Below the pieces are notes generated by a model, which searched no databases, had not been told where the DNA came from, and was given only the letters and a program-made list of their open reading frames with translations. The position numbers and the translations under genes were made by a program. From positions 248,001 to 312,000 of the forward strand of contig BQMF02000383.1 of assembly GCA_027922465.2 (NCBI GenBank): a DNA stretch of 64,000 bases, given 5' to 3'. Below, piece by piece: positions 1 through 11,220 of the stretch (positions are counted from its first letter, which is position 1; each line of letters starts with the position of its first letter). This DNA is from Turritopsis dohrnii. Lineage: Eukaryota; Cnidaria; Hydrozoa; Anthoathecata; Oceaniidae.

Positions 1-216
1 TTTTTCACCAGCTATTTATATATAGATTATAATAATGAAAACAAAACGTTATCCCTGTTGGTTCACCAGCCATAAAAAGTCACGTTCGGTTGGGGTTGCA
101 ATGTATTTGTATCACACTGAGGTCGCACACACAAAAAAGAATTAATTCGCTAACAACTCAATCTACCATTTTGCGTGACAGCCAAACAGACGGAGAATCG
201 GCTATTGATATGTAGA
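1..216 (-). mobile_element. Helitron family B, 5'-terminal fragment
   Basis: The segment from about 27 to 216 matches the part of family B Helitrons nearest the TC terminus: the stretch with AACAAAACGTTAT, then CCATTTTGCGTGAC, an ACAGACGG run, and GAATCGGCTATTGATATGTAGA. On the minus strand this is the 5' TC end. It abuts the next element (CTAGCATCC) directly, so the two are in tandem. The remaining family B sequence lies left of the window or is deleted. Confidence 0.6.
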
Positions 217-520
217 CTAGCATCCAAGGCGGCGCCACTTTCCGCCCATGTTTAGCCTGCGGTGTGTCACCTCCCAAAATGTTCACGAAAAATTGAATTA
301 TGGAATTGACAATCAAGAGTGTTAGCATCTTGTAGAGCTCGAAATTCTGAGTATGAAAATCTATATGATCATATTTCTCTGACGCACCGTCTCGGAGATA
401 TTGTCGATCAAAAGTTTTGATGACGTCATAGAGTCCCATCCCCAAAAATTTTGCCCAAACTTTTTCGTCACCCTGCGGCCAATATCGTGGACTCCAAAAA
501 ACGTCAGTTATCATTATTGG

Positions 521-1011
521 AGATAATGGGAGAACAACTAGGAACAGCATCCATCACCGCAGATGCAACCAGATCAGACGTTAGCGCAAGAGAGTTTTGG
601 ATCAGGGGCCAAAGAGCATTTTTCGACATTCGGGTTTTCAACCCATACGCTCAGCGGTATGCGACTCAAAGCCTAAAATCTTCATTTGCTGCTAACGAAT
701 CCGAGAAAAAACGGCAATACAACCGCCGTATCATCGATGTGGAAGGTGGATCCTTCACACCACTTGTGTTTGCAGCTACTGGAGGCATGGGGCGCGAGTG
801 TGAAAGCTTTGTTCGTGCACTTGGTATGATGTTGTCGGAGAAAAAGAACCTCCCTCCCTCGAACTGGCTACGCACCAAGCTATCATTCGCACTAGTCAGA
901 TCAACCGTATTGTGTATCAGAGGCACCCGCTCGATGAGGAGACCTGTTATCATCAGCGAATCCGATCCGAACATCGTCGATGCTGTTGCATTGATCGGGA
1001 ACTTACCATGA
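521..1011 (+). pseudogene. C-terminal restriction-like endonuclease-type domain of a selfish element, 5'-truncated
   Basis: The open frame actually begins upstream in Helitron sequence at 451, but only codons from 521 belong to the insert (about 163 residues). Visible blocks are an R-S-D-V motif, QRAFFDIRVFNPYAQR, EKKRQYNRRII, GSFTPLVFAATGGMGRE and a terminal VRSTVLCIRGTR. I know this combination from the C-terminal part of uncharacterised RT-bearing proteins in cnidarians and other animals. There it follows a CCHC-type motif, and the R-x-D...D-I/V-R-V pattern resembles the active site of restriction-like endonucleases in R2/NeSL-type non-LTR elements. The RT part is missing. The nuclease reading is inferred from motif spacing only; the retrocopy nature is read directly from the flanks. 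Confidence 0.5.
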
Positions 1012-1181
1012 AGCTTTTTTGTCATTTCCCAACGCTCTCCACGACCAATTGTGATTGGGAAGAACAATTTGTATTTTTTTCTGAAAGGTAGGCCCGCCTC
1101 TAAGTGGTAGTCATCCCATGGGATAAAAATATATATATAAAAAGTTTGATTATAAAAAAAAAAAAAAGTTATCATTATTGG
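521..1181 (+). mobile_element. Retro-inserted 3' fragment with poly(A) and target duplication
   Basis: GTTATCATTATTGG occurs at 507-520 and again at 1168-1181. A run of 13-14 A directly precedes the second copy. The insert is 521-1167. This combination is the signature of target-primed reverse transcription of a polyadenylated RNA, truncated at its 5' end. Removing the insert restores the family A Helitron sequence. The insert carries an ORF that ends at 1011 plus about 140 bp of 3' UTR. Confidence 0.8.
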
Positions 1182-1361
1182 TTACCGAAATAATTTTCCC
1201 TAAATGTCCTATTCGATTAGGGTCTCAAAGTAATGGTTTCACACTGACGTCGCGCACAAAAAAAGAAATAAAACTTCTCTCATAATTCAATTTACCATTT
1301 TGCGTGACAGACAAACAAACAAACAGACAGACAGACAGAGAATCGGCTATTAATATATAGA

Positions 1362-1742
1362 TTAGCCGCCAAGGCTAGTGATGACGTCATAGAGCCCCGT
1401 CCCCAAAAAAATTTGGCCTAAATTTTTCATCTACCCATCGCCAATATCGCGGACCCCAAAGAATCCCTATTGGTTAGAGACATAATTTTCTCTAAACGTC
1501 TCATTCTATTAGGGTCTCAATACAATGGTTTCACACTGACGTCGCAGAAAAAGTAAGAAGTATCTTCTCTCACAGCTCTCCCACCATTTTGCGTGACGGA
1601 CAAACAGACAGACAGAGAATCGCCCATGTTCAACCTGCGTTGGGTTCACGAAAAATAAAATTTAGGAATTGGCAATGATAGGTGTGCCGATGTAGACAAA
1701 CAAACAAACAGACAGACAGAGAATCAGCTATTGATATATAGA
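1362..1742 (-). mobile_element. Two internally deleted Helitron family A copies
   Basis: The copy from 1362 starts TTAGCCGCCAAGG (CTAG changed to TTAG) and jumps directly to GATGACGTCATAGAGCC, losing the hairpin and about 180 bp. It runs to about 1622, where GAGAATCG is fused to CCCATGTTCAACCTGCG of a second, even shorter copy. That second copy ends GGCTATTGATATATAGA-like at 1742. Both read on the minus strand. Confidence 0.6.
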
Positions 1743-2376
1743 TAGCCGCCACGGTGGCATCGCTCGCCGCCCATGTTCAGCCTGGGTTGTGTCACCTCTC
1801 AAGGAATTCACAAAAAAAAGAATTAAAGAATTGACAATGGAAAGTGTTACCATCGTCTAGAGCTCGAAATTCTGAACAGGAACAGGTAGTATAGGATCAT
1901 ATGTCTAAGACAAACCCTTTTGGAGATATCGCCGATCAAAAGTTTTGATGACGTCATAGAGCCCCTTCCCCAAAAATTTAGCCCGACTTTTTCCTCACCC
2001 CATAGCCAATATCGCGGAACCCCAAAAACGTCAGTTATCTCTATTGTTTACCGAGATAATTTTCCCTAAATGTCGCATTTGATTAGGGTCTCACTACAAT
2101 TGTTTCACACTGACGTCGCACAAAATAAAACAAAATAATTGCTCTAACAGCTCAATCTTTCATTTTGCGTGACAGAAAAACAAACAAATAAACCGACGAA
2201 GAATCGGCTATTAATATATAGACTAGCCGCCAAGGCGGCGTCGTTCGCCGCCCATGTTGTTGTGTCACCTCCCAAATAGTTCACCAAAAACGGATTTTTT
2301 CCAATTGACAATGGAAAGTTTTACCATCTTTTAGAGCTCGAAATTCTGAGCAAGAAAATGTATAGGATCAATGTAT
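1743..2376 (-). mobile_element. Helitron family A copy plus truncated tandem neighbour
   Basis: Positions 1743-2222 are a near full-length family A element (hairpin end at left, GGCTATTAATATATAGA at right) with TGACGTCA at 1949-1956. CTAGCCGCCAAGGCGGCG at 2223 starts a further head-to-tail copy that is lost at about 2376, just after the GCAAGAAAATGTATAGGATC block. Tandem head-to-tail placement is a known habit of Helitrons. Confidence 0.65.
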
Positions 2377-3967
2377 TTATAAGACTCCTGTCCTCACCAA
2401 CCCTGACAAATTTTATATGGTTTATAGTAAAATCTAGTTCTTATTTTAGATGTTTGTAAAGTATGCCTTAATTATATTATATTATACTATATTATATTAT
2501 ATTAATTATATATGAGGCGAGCACTCTACCACAAGGCTATGAGTCCGTAAAGTAAAGTTTAGTAATTGCACGTTATTTTTTTCTTTTGTTAATAACTTAA
2601 CTCTTCTCCACAAACATAGATGTTTCAAAGCCGACTATCCTAACGGTGTTTCACTTCTTTATCTGGACTTAGCATTCGAGTGGTTGATTTTTCAGCCAAC
2701 TGAATCGAATATTTTCATGTTTGGAAACATTTTCACGGTTTTGTAAAGATTCTCGTGTAGAATCTCATTTGAACCCATACTAAGCACCACATGATGCAAA
2801 ACCGTATAGCAGCATCTTTAACTTATCTAATGCTTCAACATCATTAATCCTTGCTGGAAGTATTGCTTAGTTTTTTATGCCTTTTTTAAGTTTCGTTATG
2901 TTTCTATGAGAACTTCTACATGGAAAAGTTACCACTGCCCATAGATTGTCAAAGACGCAAAGACTAGTATGAAAATGATGATTATGGTTACGAAAAATCA
3001 CTTCCAAATTCGAAATCACCACCTTCTACTTGTTCTTTGTGCAAGTTTTTGTGAAATTTGGAGAACCTTCAAAAATTGGTCCAAATTCGGCCCAAATTGC
3101 CTAATTTTGTTGAAACTGAAAACTCACTTCCAAATTTGAAATCAGCACCTTCCAATTGTTGTTTGTTGGTGAACTTTCAATAATTGGTCCAAATTTGGAC
3201 CAAATTGCCCAGTTTGGTGACGTTATTTGATAATTCGTACAAATAAAGTTTTGGTAAAATACATCTTATTTAGGAAGTAAAAATGACAGGAAATTACAAA
3301 GTGGGGCAGAAATTACAAAGTGGGGCATAACAAGTAGTTTCTTGCGACATTTTCAGTTCATCAAATTTTTCGCAGGAAAGTCTTATCAAAATGTTTGAAA
3401 GAACGAGTCGTGAGGTAATTTTATGCTCACTAACCCAAGCAAATTTAACAAGGTTTTCACCATGAAGTTTTAATAAACTGAATTTGTCACATTAACTGTA
3501 TGATAAATGATAATTGTAAAGGCAGTGATAATGCGTGTGTTATGCCAAATTTTTACAGCCCCTATGAAGAAATTTTACTCATTGCATCAGTGAAAATGGA
3601 AAGTAGGAAACATTTCTAATCAATTTTTATGAAAATTTTTCCTAGTAAAATTTTAGATGTCAAACAACATAAAACTGTTCCTTTAATATATATATTCTTT
3701 TCATTTACAATGAATTTATATGTAGACAGGTGAGGTATTATTAGGTTTTGATAAGTGTTTGATTATATACAAGTTTTGTACATCAAATATGTTTTGTTCC
3801 AATGTATTTTGATAAGGTCTGTGTTTTTCTTGAAAAACTGAAATCCTTTTTAATCCCTTAAAGGGATTCCTGTATTCAAAACGATATTTACAAAAATGAC
3901 AAAGTTGTTTAACAAGTATCTTTTCAGTATTACATAATTGTCTCTAGTTACCGAGATATCACACATT
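2377..3967. other. No gene recognised; AT-rich, with small repeat debris
   Basis: Holds an (ATATT)-like microsatellite at about 2470-2512 and, at 2513-2550, the head of the same tRNA-derived SINE seen complete at 3968-4290. A short block beginning CTCACTAACCCAAGC at about 3426 recurs in diverged form at about 2390 and 18752. I see no convincing exon on either strand. Confidence 0.5.
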
Positions 3968-4290
3968 ATTTATATTTATTTTATTTTTTATTTTATTTAC
4001 GAATGTTTACCCAGGATAGCCTCTTCAGTTCCGTAAGGTACTGTTATCAATGAGGGTCCTGCGAAGGAGGTCCTAGAGCATTTAAAGCCCCCATTTGGGC
4101 TACGGAAGCTGTAATGACAGGAACCGCTCAACTAGACAACCACCCTAGACATCATTCCTACTCTTTTGCTGAGTGCTAAGCAGAGAGGATTGATTCACAC
4201 TGTTATAGTCGCTGGCATGACTCGGTCGGGGATTGAACCCGCGACCTCCCGAACAGGAAGCGAGCACTCTACCACAAGGCTACCAGTCGG
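3968..4290 (-). mobile_element. tRNA-derived SINE with AAATA-type tail
   Basis: Read on the minus strand, it opens with a tRNA-like head. TAGCCTTGTGGTAGAGTG resembles the pol III A box, and GGGTTCAATCCC matches the B box. An unrelated body of about 200 bp follows, ending in an (AAATA/AATAA) tail at 3968-4000. The head recurs alone at 2513-2550, showing that the unit is repetitive. No clear target duplication was found. It is presumably transcribed by RNA polymerase III and mobilised in trans by a LINE. Confidence 0.7.
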
Positions 4291-7200
4291 TTTTTTAATG
4301 TTTTTTAATTTAAACTAGAAGCCTCAGGGCTTGAACAATTTCCGCATCAGGCCTAGAGGAAATAGCTTTAGGCTAATTTTCGAGATATCTGAATGACTAT
4401 CCATTCTGTTCTTGTTGCTTACGTGAGAACAGGTCTATCACAATTCCCAAAATATGACTTATGGTTCACACGGAGAATAAAATGATATTCGAAAGAAGTG
4501 AACCAAAATCATTTGAAAAAAAGGCTGTATGGGATTAAAGACTTTCACAACACTATTAAACTATTAAATCTGTACAACCAAGCTTGTTTAAAAACTGAAG
4601 ACCTAGGCTATTTATGACCAAATCTGCAAGTAACTGCCACTTTAATATCAGGACCTTCCAATTGCTCTTAGTGCACACCTTCCAAATTTTGCCAGAAATG
4701 TGAATTTGTGTATTACACATTTAAGTAAACATTATATGAAATTGTTCATAACTTGCATTGATAGGAGCAGGAGAAACTTAAGAATCGGTTCAAATAATCC
4801 CATTGATAATATGAACTGAATTCACAAATTATGCTAATACGCTTCTCCACAAGTTCCACTTAGATCCACCACTGTCTAAATATTACCACTTCCATAGAGT
4901 ATCTAAATAACACCAATGTGCATGAAAAAGACAAATGACACAATAAAGCTTTCTTAGGATCTGTATGAAATTGTTCTTTTTGAACATTGGACTAATTTTT
5001 GCCAGCCAAGGTTTGAGAGCGTCTTGAGTGGATTAATTTTTACAAGTCAGGGCTTTTCAAGGAAAATGTTTGGATTTATATTTGCGAATGGGCACAAAGT
5101 GCAATGCGTGTACTTTATAATATAGTTTAGAAGTAGCACCAAAAATCACCATTTCCATGCCTGCCACATTGCAAAACCAATTGGTGCTTGATAAGTACAA
5201 GGCAATAGTTCATATATGAAAGGTACGCAGAGCCAAAATATTATCAATAAAAATCATGAAATTTTGCGTGGATTTATTTTCGCGAATCGTTCAAGTCTTG
5301 ACGTTTTGCGTGGATTTATTTTTGCAAAAAGTTGCAAAACTTAATCCACGCAAAAACAAAATCCCCTTAAGGTATTGTGTCCTAAAACATATTACACTCC
5401 AAATTTTCACAAGGCTTTAGTGATCTCATTGTATGCATATAATTGGTTGGATTCTAATCATCATCCAAAGTTTGTTTTCCTGACATATGTTCAAACTAAA
5501 TCATTGTGCCTCCATTGAGTGGTTTGCAGGATTATTTTGAACAGTGTCATCTTAAAATCTTTCAAATGTGAATTTAAAACTAATCAGTTCCACACAGTGA
5601 TAACTTGACCGAGCATTGTAGAGTGATGAATAATTTGATACAGTCTGGAATTTCCCAAATTACTCCCTTCTTTAATTCCTTACCGCTTTTCAATTCACTA
5701 TAACCAGAAAAGCAGTTTTATAAGACATATCGTTCACCATATCTTGGACATGTTTATACTTTCAAAAGTATGTATGTATGTTTGGGTGACTTCTCATTCC
5801 CTAGTGATTTGTGCTGCTATGACAATTTCATTGTTTGTTTGTTTTTCAATATCTTCAACTTTCGGTGCAATATTTGTTAAATGAAATGAACTTGTTTCAT
5901 GCATTTATTGATAAGACGTATTCACCAGTAATGTTGATACTGCATACATTTCTGCTGTGATATTGAAAGTTTTGTTCACAGCATGTATGCTCGGTGTGCA
6001 TATTTTACTGACTTTTAAAGGAAATTTTAAAGATAATTGATTTGGGAAGTTTTCCACATAAAGCGGCTAAAATAACTTCTAAAAGTATTCCAAAAGTATA
6101 AAAAAGTTAATATTTTTATAAATTTATATTGAAAGTGGCCTTTTTATATTACATTTTGCATAGAGTTTTGGGTCTATCATTAAATATTCTGAATAAACAA
6201 AAAATCCGAACGGACTTTCCAAAAACGGCAAAAAACTGTTACAGAGACAGATAAATAGATAGGATGTGTAAACCAAACGCTTAAAAGCGCAAAAATTGAA
6301 TTATACAGTGCATATTCATGACGTAGTAACCAACACGTCTTATTGCAACAACTGAAGATATGATTGGTATTACATCTTTATAATTTACTAAGGAGTAAGG
6401 GCTTCCACTCTGAGTTGATTGACAGAAGAATGAAGTGTAGTATTTACTAATTCAGAAGTAACAAGCATCAACAAAATACTATCTTATTATGTACATCATA
6501 ATTATGCATTGCATAATTTGATGATTTTTTAAAAAGAAATATCACCCCAAGGAAACAAAATTTCCAAAAAATTGCAAAAAGACTTCATAAACAACTTTTA
6601 TTCTACCATCACAAAAATTTTGACGCCAGAATATCATCAATCGCCCTCATTTTAGTTATCACTGCATTCAAAGTATATTCGGTTGATAAACCATAGTTTC
6701 GTCCAAAAAAGGAAGGTTACGAATACCCTTACTGATGGCGATGATATAAATTACGCATACATTGAATTAAGATTTATAATCGTGTTTGCGCCATGAGGCT
6801 CTTGTTATGATTATGAAAACAAGCGACTGTGAACTATGTACCCAGCTAGTAAAAAAAATTTGATTGTCAGACTCTGCTTCCCATTTGTTCGTTTAAGCTT
6901 AGCTCCTACTGTTCCTACTTATTCCTTCAGTGGGAACAGAATAACTTCTTCGTTTATTCGGCAAAGAACGAATATTTATAAGTTCGTCGCTTCTCATGAA
7001 TATCAAAATTTTTCCTTTTTCATGAAAAGCGATGAACTTTTTAGTGATCCTGTGATCAGAAATCTAACATCAGAGAAAAGCACCGCATAGCAAGATAAAA
7101 GAATCTTTAGTTTCTGAAAATTTTAGTATCTTATTTTAGTATTTCACTAATTTTCGTGTAAATTCTAAGTAACTACTTTAACGTTTCAGTGCGTTGTGTG

Positions 7201-7644
7201 TGTTGTTTTCAAATTGCGTAAAATTTAGCTACGATGCCAAAAAACTACACGATGAACACTTTCCAATCGAGGTTCAAATGTACCCTAGTATTTATGACAA
7301 GGCTGATGTTGGTCATAAGAAAAAAGATCGTATACAACACGCCTGAAATTTCGCTTCGATCTCCTTTCTTGTCGTCTTTGCAAAATCATTTTTAAAGGTG
7401 CAAAAAGCTGTCTGCTCTTGCTGCATCTATAGTCACCTGGTTACTGATTTTTGTTCGTGTCTTATTATTATACGTTATTGGCAATGGAAACAGAAAAGCG
7501 ACGAACTTTTTGGGAGTCAATAAGCGCGGAATTTATAAGAAAATAAGCGCTGAACCTATTTTCATCAGTGGGAACTAGCCTTTAAAAATCATGATTTCAA
7601 ATATGGTAGTCTTAATGTCAATGTTGCTAATAAATCTTTTGTAG
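4291..7644. other. Gene-poor interval with dispersed repeat fragments
   Basis: No ORF here looks conserved; the 84-codon frame at 6836-7090 has no recognisable motif. At 5255-5375 there is a repeat with CCACGCAAAAA blocks ending in CCCCTTAAGG. A related block lies at about 47172-47225 in opposite orientation. A perfect 19-bp palindrome (AATTATGCA-T-TGCATAATT) sits at 6500-6518 and recurs at 37557-37575. Upstream exons of the dioxygenase at 7645 may lie here but were not found. Confidence 0.4.
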
Positions 7645-8131
7645 GAAGCAGAAACGATTATGAAGGCAGCGGATATCAGCTGGAAATGGAACGATGATGG
7701 TAGTCTCAGTATATGGAATGTTCTGCCGGCAGTTCGACCACATCCAGTTTCTGGCGAAACGATATGGTTCAATCAAATTCAAGCGAATCACTGCTCATAT
7801 TACAAGGCACACCCCAACGTAAGGGTTTTTCATGACTACCTGCAAAACCTGTCTTGAAACTTTTACTTCAATGTTGTTCTTGATTGTTTGTTGTTAGTAC
7901 GTCTCCAAGCAGCATTTGCAACCACATGAATATCACTACCACTGCACTTATGGTGATGGACAGGAAATTGAAGATGAAATAGTCGATCATGTACGATCAA
8001 CAATCTGGAATTGTGCTGTGCCGCTCAAATTGGAAAGGGGAGATGTTATTCTACTAGATAACTTTCTATGCATGCATTCAAGAATGGGTTATACTGGCAA
8101 TCGTCGTATTTTCGTCCAGTTAATTGAATAG
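7645..8131 (+). CDS. TauD-like Fe(II)/2-oxoglutarate dioxygenase, two C-terminal exons
   Basis: Exon 7645-7818 follows a TTTTGTAG acceptor and ends at a GTAAGG donor. Exon 7898-8131 follows GTTGTTAG and ends in TAG. Both are phase 0 and join into about 135 codons. Visible motifs are WNVLPAVRPHPVSGE, IWFNQ, ANHCSYY, YGDGQEIED, RGDVILLDNFLCMHSRMGYT and a final RRIFVQLIE. These match the C-terminal half of TauD/TfdA-fold proteins of the clavaminate-synthase-like group. In those proteins the His of the CMHSR block is the distal iron ligand and the following Arg binds 2-oxoglutarate. The N-terminal exons with the HxD motif were not found, so the gene may be partial or its first exons distant. The substrate cannot be predicted. 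A poly(T) run follows at 8163-8194. Confidence 0.7.
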
Positions 8132-8160
8132 GTTATAGTCCACACATTTTAATTTCGCGC

Positions 8161-8195
<35 letters not shown>

Positions 8196-8259
8196 ACTTA
8201 ACTCCCAAAGAAAATTTTCAAACAAGGAATAAGAGAAAATCACAAGAAAAGGTATGACG

Positions 8260-9185
8260 TGTTGCAAGAACAAAATTTCACGGATGACACCCTAAGCCGC
8301 GAAATTTTGTTCCGGTGTCACAGTAAATTTCAACTCCCGTAAATAATGACTCCCCAGTCATAATAAACTAGTTTATAGTGACTCCCCCATCAAAATAAAC
8401 TAGTTAATTATAACTCCCCAGTTAATATAAACTAGTAAATTATGACTCCCTAGAGTTAACATTTCCTAGGAAATCCTGACTCCCCTGGTTTAAAATGACT
8501 CCCCTCTAAATCTTGCTTAAAAACTTTTAAAATTCATATGGCCATTCCTTGGAATTTTAAATTTTGTCTACTCATACCTTCACCGAATACCTTATTCTCA
8601 ACTTCAGTTGAGCTAGCATCTGAGAATGTCTGTGTGTCTGTCCGAAAAACTTTGGGGCAGCCTGAAAAATGGTCGGATTTGGCTGAAATTTTGCACACTT
8701 GTTCCTTGGGTAATTATCTGGGAGTGTTTTTGAAAATTTTTGTGAATGGGACGAGGTTTTGCGCCAAAACGAGGCTAAAACTTTGGGTCAGCCTGGAGAC
8801 TTCAAAAATGGTCGGATTTGACGAAACTTTGGTATATTTGAACAACTAAAATTGGGCTTTCGAGTTATAAATAATGAAGTTAAGCACAGTGCGGTTATCA
8901 TATGGCATGTGATAACTTATTTTGTCATTAAATTTTCTCAGGGTTTATAGGGTTTATAATTAAAGATATGCACTGCAATGGCTTCTTTTGATGGGTGGGG
9001 GTCATGATTAACTAGTTTATTTTACCTCCCTGACATTTTTCAATCCAAAATAATGGGGAGTCATTATTTATTAAGAGAGTCCTTATTTCCTAGGAAATTT
9101 CTACTCTAGGGGAGTCATTATTTCCTAGTTTATTTTAACTGGGGAGTCATTTTTCCCAGGGAGTTAAAATAATCTGCTACACTGG
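8260..9185. mobile_element. Foldback-like repeat with GACTCCCC iterons
   Basis: At the left is a hairpin: GAACAAAATTTCACGG near 8267 pairs with CCGCGAAATTTTGTTC ending near 8310. From 8335 to 8515 a motif (A)TGACTCCCC spaced by CTAGTTTAT-like DNA is repeated about six times. From about 9045 to 9165 the inverse, GGGGAGTCA with TTTCCTAG and TAGTTTATTTTA, is repeated about four times. The arms are therefore inverted arrays of the same iteron around a core of about 500 bp. The core contains an ORF (8538-8849) that I judge repeat-derived. The exact ends are not clear. Confidence 0.5.
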
Positions 9186-9902
9186 AAAATTTTAGTTCCT
9201 TTAAAGAATAACACAGATTTACTAATTAAACTTTTTTTATTGACTTAATGAGAAGTTTTGTTGCCATTCAATCCAATGGGTTTTTTTCACTAATTTTTAA
9301 CTTATATATAATAAAGCAAGAAATGTTTTTTATTTCATTTTACTTTTATGACTGAAGATGATAATATATATATCTTATATATATCTTTTCCTAAATTTTA
9401 AAGATTTTTCGTCTTGTTTTATTATATATTTGCAAACTGTCATACATAATTTAAAACAATTTTTAACTTGATTTTTTCTTTTTCTTTTCGTTTTCATTTT
9501 GTTTTGTATTTACTTTCTTCTTTTAAATATTGATTCATATTTTTCTCACAATTTTCTCCTATTTTTTTTGCGTTTTCGTCATTGTGAGGGAGTGTTCATA
9601 CTGAGGAAATCAGCAAGGAAAAGTGGGCTGGCTTGGTTACGGGCAAAGGGTTAGGTGAAATGTTGCCATGTAGACACTTCAGTCCTGTTTGCAGGATGCG
9701 AATTTGCCAACCAACTATTAACTCTTTAACTGGGAGAACCTCAGTTTATGAATCCGGCAGATGTAATACGGGTTTTTCAAATTTCCTGATCATTTGAGTA
9801 TCACTGACGTTTCACTTGTCTCACGATATCTGTTTTTAAGCAGTCCCATCTCGATTAGTATATTGAAAGCTTTCGAGTAAATGTAAACAGATTTATTCTG
9901 AT
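9186..9902. other. No gene recognised; AT-rich
   Basis: Contains a short TATATA-rich stretch at about 9364-9390 and otherwise unique-looking AT-rich DNA up to the Helitron array. No exon-like ORF is seen on either strand. Confidence 0.5.
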
Positions 9903-10357
9903 TTAGCCGCCAAAATGGCGTCGCTCGCCGCCAATGTTCAGCCTGCGTTGTGTAACCTCCCAAAAAGTTCACGAAAAATGGAAGAAAGAATTCACAATAG
10001 AAAGTGTTACCATCTTGAAGAGCTCCAAATTCTGAGCAAGAAAATGTATAGGATCACGTATCTATGACGCACAGTTTCAGAGATATCGCCGATCAAAAGT
10101 TTTGATGACATCATAGAGCCCCGTCCCCATAACTTTTGCCCAAATATTTTCGTCACCCATAACCAATATCGTGGGCCCCAAAAAACGTCAGTTATCCCTA
10201 TTGGTTACCGAGATAATTTTCCCTAAACGTCGCATTCGATTAGGGTTTCAATACAATGGTTTCACACTGACGTTGCACAAAATAAAATAAAATACTCTCT
10301 CACAACTCAATCTACCATTTTGCGAGACAGACGGAGAATCGGCTATTAATATATAGA
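9903..10357 (-). mobile_element. Helitron family A, first unit of a tandem array
   Basis: Begins TTAGCCGCCAAAATGGCG (CTAG mutated to TTAG, hairpin slightly degenerate) and ends GGCTATTAATATATAGA at 10357, abutting CTAGACGCC of the next element without a spacer. The palindromic TGACGTCA of other family A copies is here TGACATCA. Non-autonomous. Confidence 0.75.
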
Positions 10358-11220
10358 CTAGACGCCAAGGCGGCGTCACTCGACGCCCATGTCCACCTGC
10401 TCTGTCCACCTACTGTATCAATAAACGTCAAATTTCTTTATAAACGGCTCGTACAACTTGTGTTCAACCAGAAGCAGATTCGAAGTCACAACCTCTGGTA
10501 AAACCAATCTTTTAGCAGTGTAACAATACACTCAAAACGTATAAAAACTTCAATTTTTTATTAACTTTTGTTTTAAAAAAGTTACGCGCTCTAACATGGG
10601 TGCTATCAAACGTAAGGGGGAAATGGTTTCTCTTCTTAAAAAGATCACACGGGAGGAGAGAAAAAAAGGCACGTGCTAAATGAATAAAGTGACTAAAAAA
10701 ACGTTCGATCAGATTAAAATAGATTAAAAGAAATCGATTAAAACAAATTAAGACAACTATTATGACAAAAGCAAAAAAAAAAAATATTTTGTTTTATGAT
10801 ACTCTTTTTTTACCTATAGGTTTTTAAACATTTTGATTGCTCGAAAAAAAAGTTCACCCGTCTCAGACAGTCAGGCAAGGATACGTTAGGATACACTGGC
10901 AAACCGAACATGCTACCACGTTCTGCCATGGCTGCTTTTTGTCCAAAATGTTTAATCAGTTAGTTTCTTAGTTGATGTACTGTTTTCAAAGCCAAGTCAA
11001 CGTGGAACATAAAACTGACAATAATAATAAAAACAAAACGTTATTCCTATTAGTTCATCAGCCAAAAAAAGTCACGTTCGATTGGGGTTGCAATGTATTT
11101 GCTTCGAACTCACGTCGCCCACAAAAAAACAAATAATTTCGCTCACAACTCAATCTACCATTTTGCGTGACTTACAAACAAACGCACAAACAAACAGAGA
11201 ATCGGCTATTAATATATACA
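10358..11220 (-). mobile_element. Helitron family B copy 1
   Basis: 863-bp element. It shares the terminal modules of family A (hairpin CTAGNCGCCAAGGCGGCG at left, GAATCGGCTATTAATATATA at right), but the interior is different: TCAATAAACGTCAAATTTC, GAAGCAGATTCGAA, GCACGTGCTAAATG and TCAGACAGTCAGGCAAGG blocks. It ends ATATACA instead of ATATAGA. No transposase coding. Confidence 0.8.

Larger units (their letters stand above)
217..1361 (-). mobile_element. Helitron family A copy, interrupted by a retro-insertion
   Basis: Starts CTAGCATCCAAGGCGGCG, a degenerate form of the family's 3' hairpin end, and finishes GGCTATTAATATATAGA at 1361, the 5' TC end read on the minus strand. The family A body is present: a TGTAGAGCTCGAAATTCTGAG block, GATGACGTCATAG, and AAAACGTCAGTTATC. 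It is split at 521-1167 by an inserted sequence flanked by a 14-bp duplication. It has no coding capacity of its own and is therefore non-autonomous. Confidence 0.7.

Noticed and set aside
158..550. 130-codon minus-strand frame at the window start
   Set aside because: It runs through Helitron A and B termini and the retro-insertion target; repeat composition explains it.
666..1175. 169-codon minus-strand frame
   Set aside because: It is the antisense shadow of the retro-inserted C-terminal domain and includes its poly(A) tail.
6836..7090. 84-codon plus-strand frame upstream of the dioxygenase
   Set aside because: No motif, no splice consistency with the exon at 7645, and AT-rich composition.
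8538..8849. 103-codon frame in the foldback core
   Set aside because: It reads through a degenerate repeat containing duplicated GGTCGGATTTG blocks; no recognised domain.
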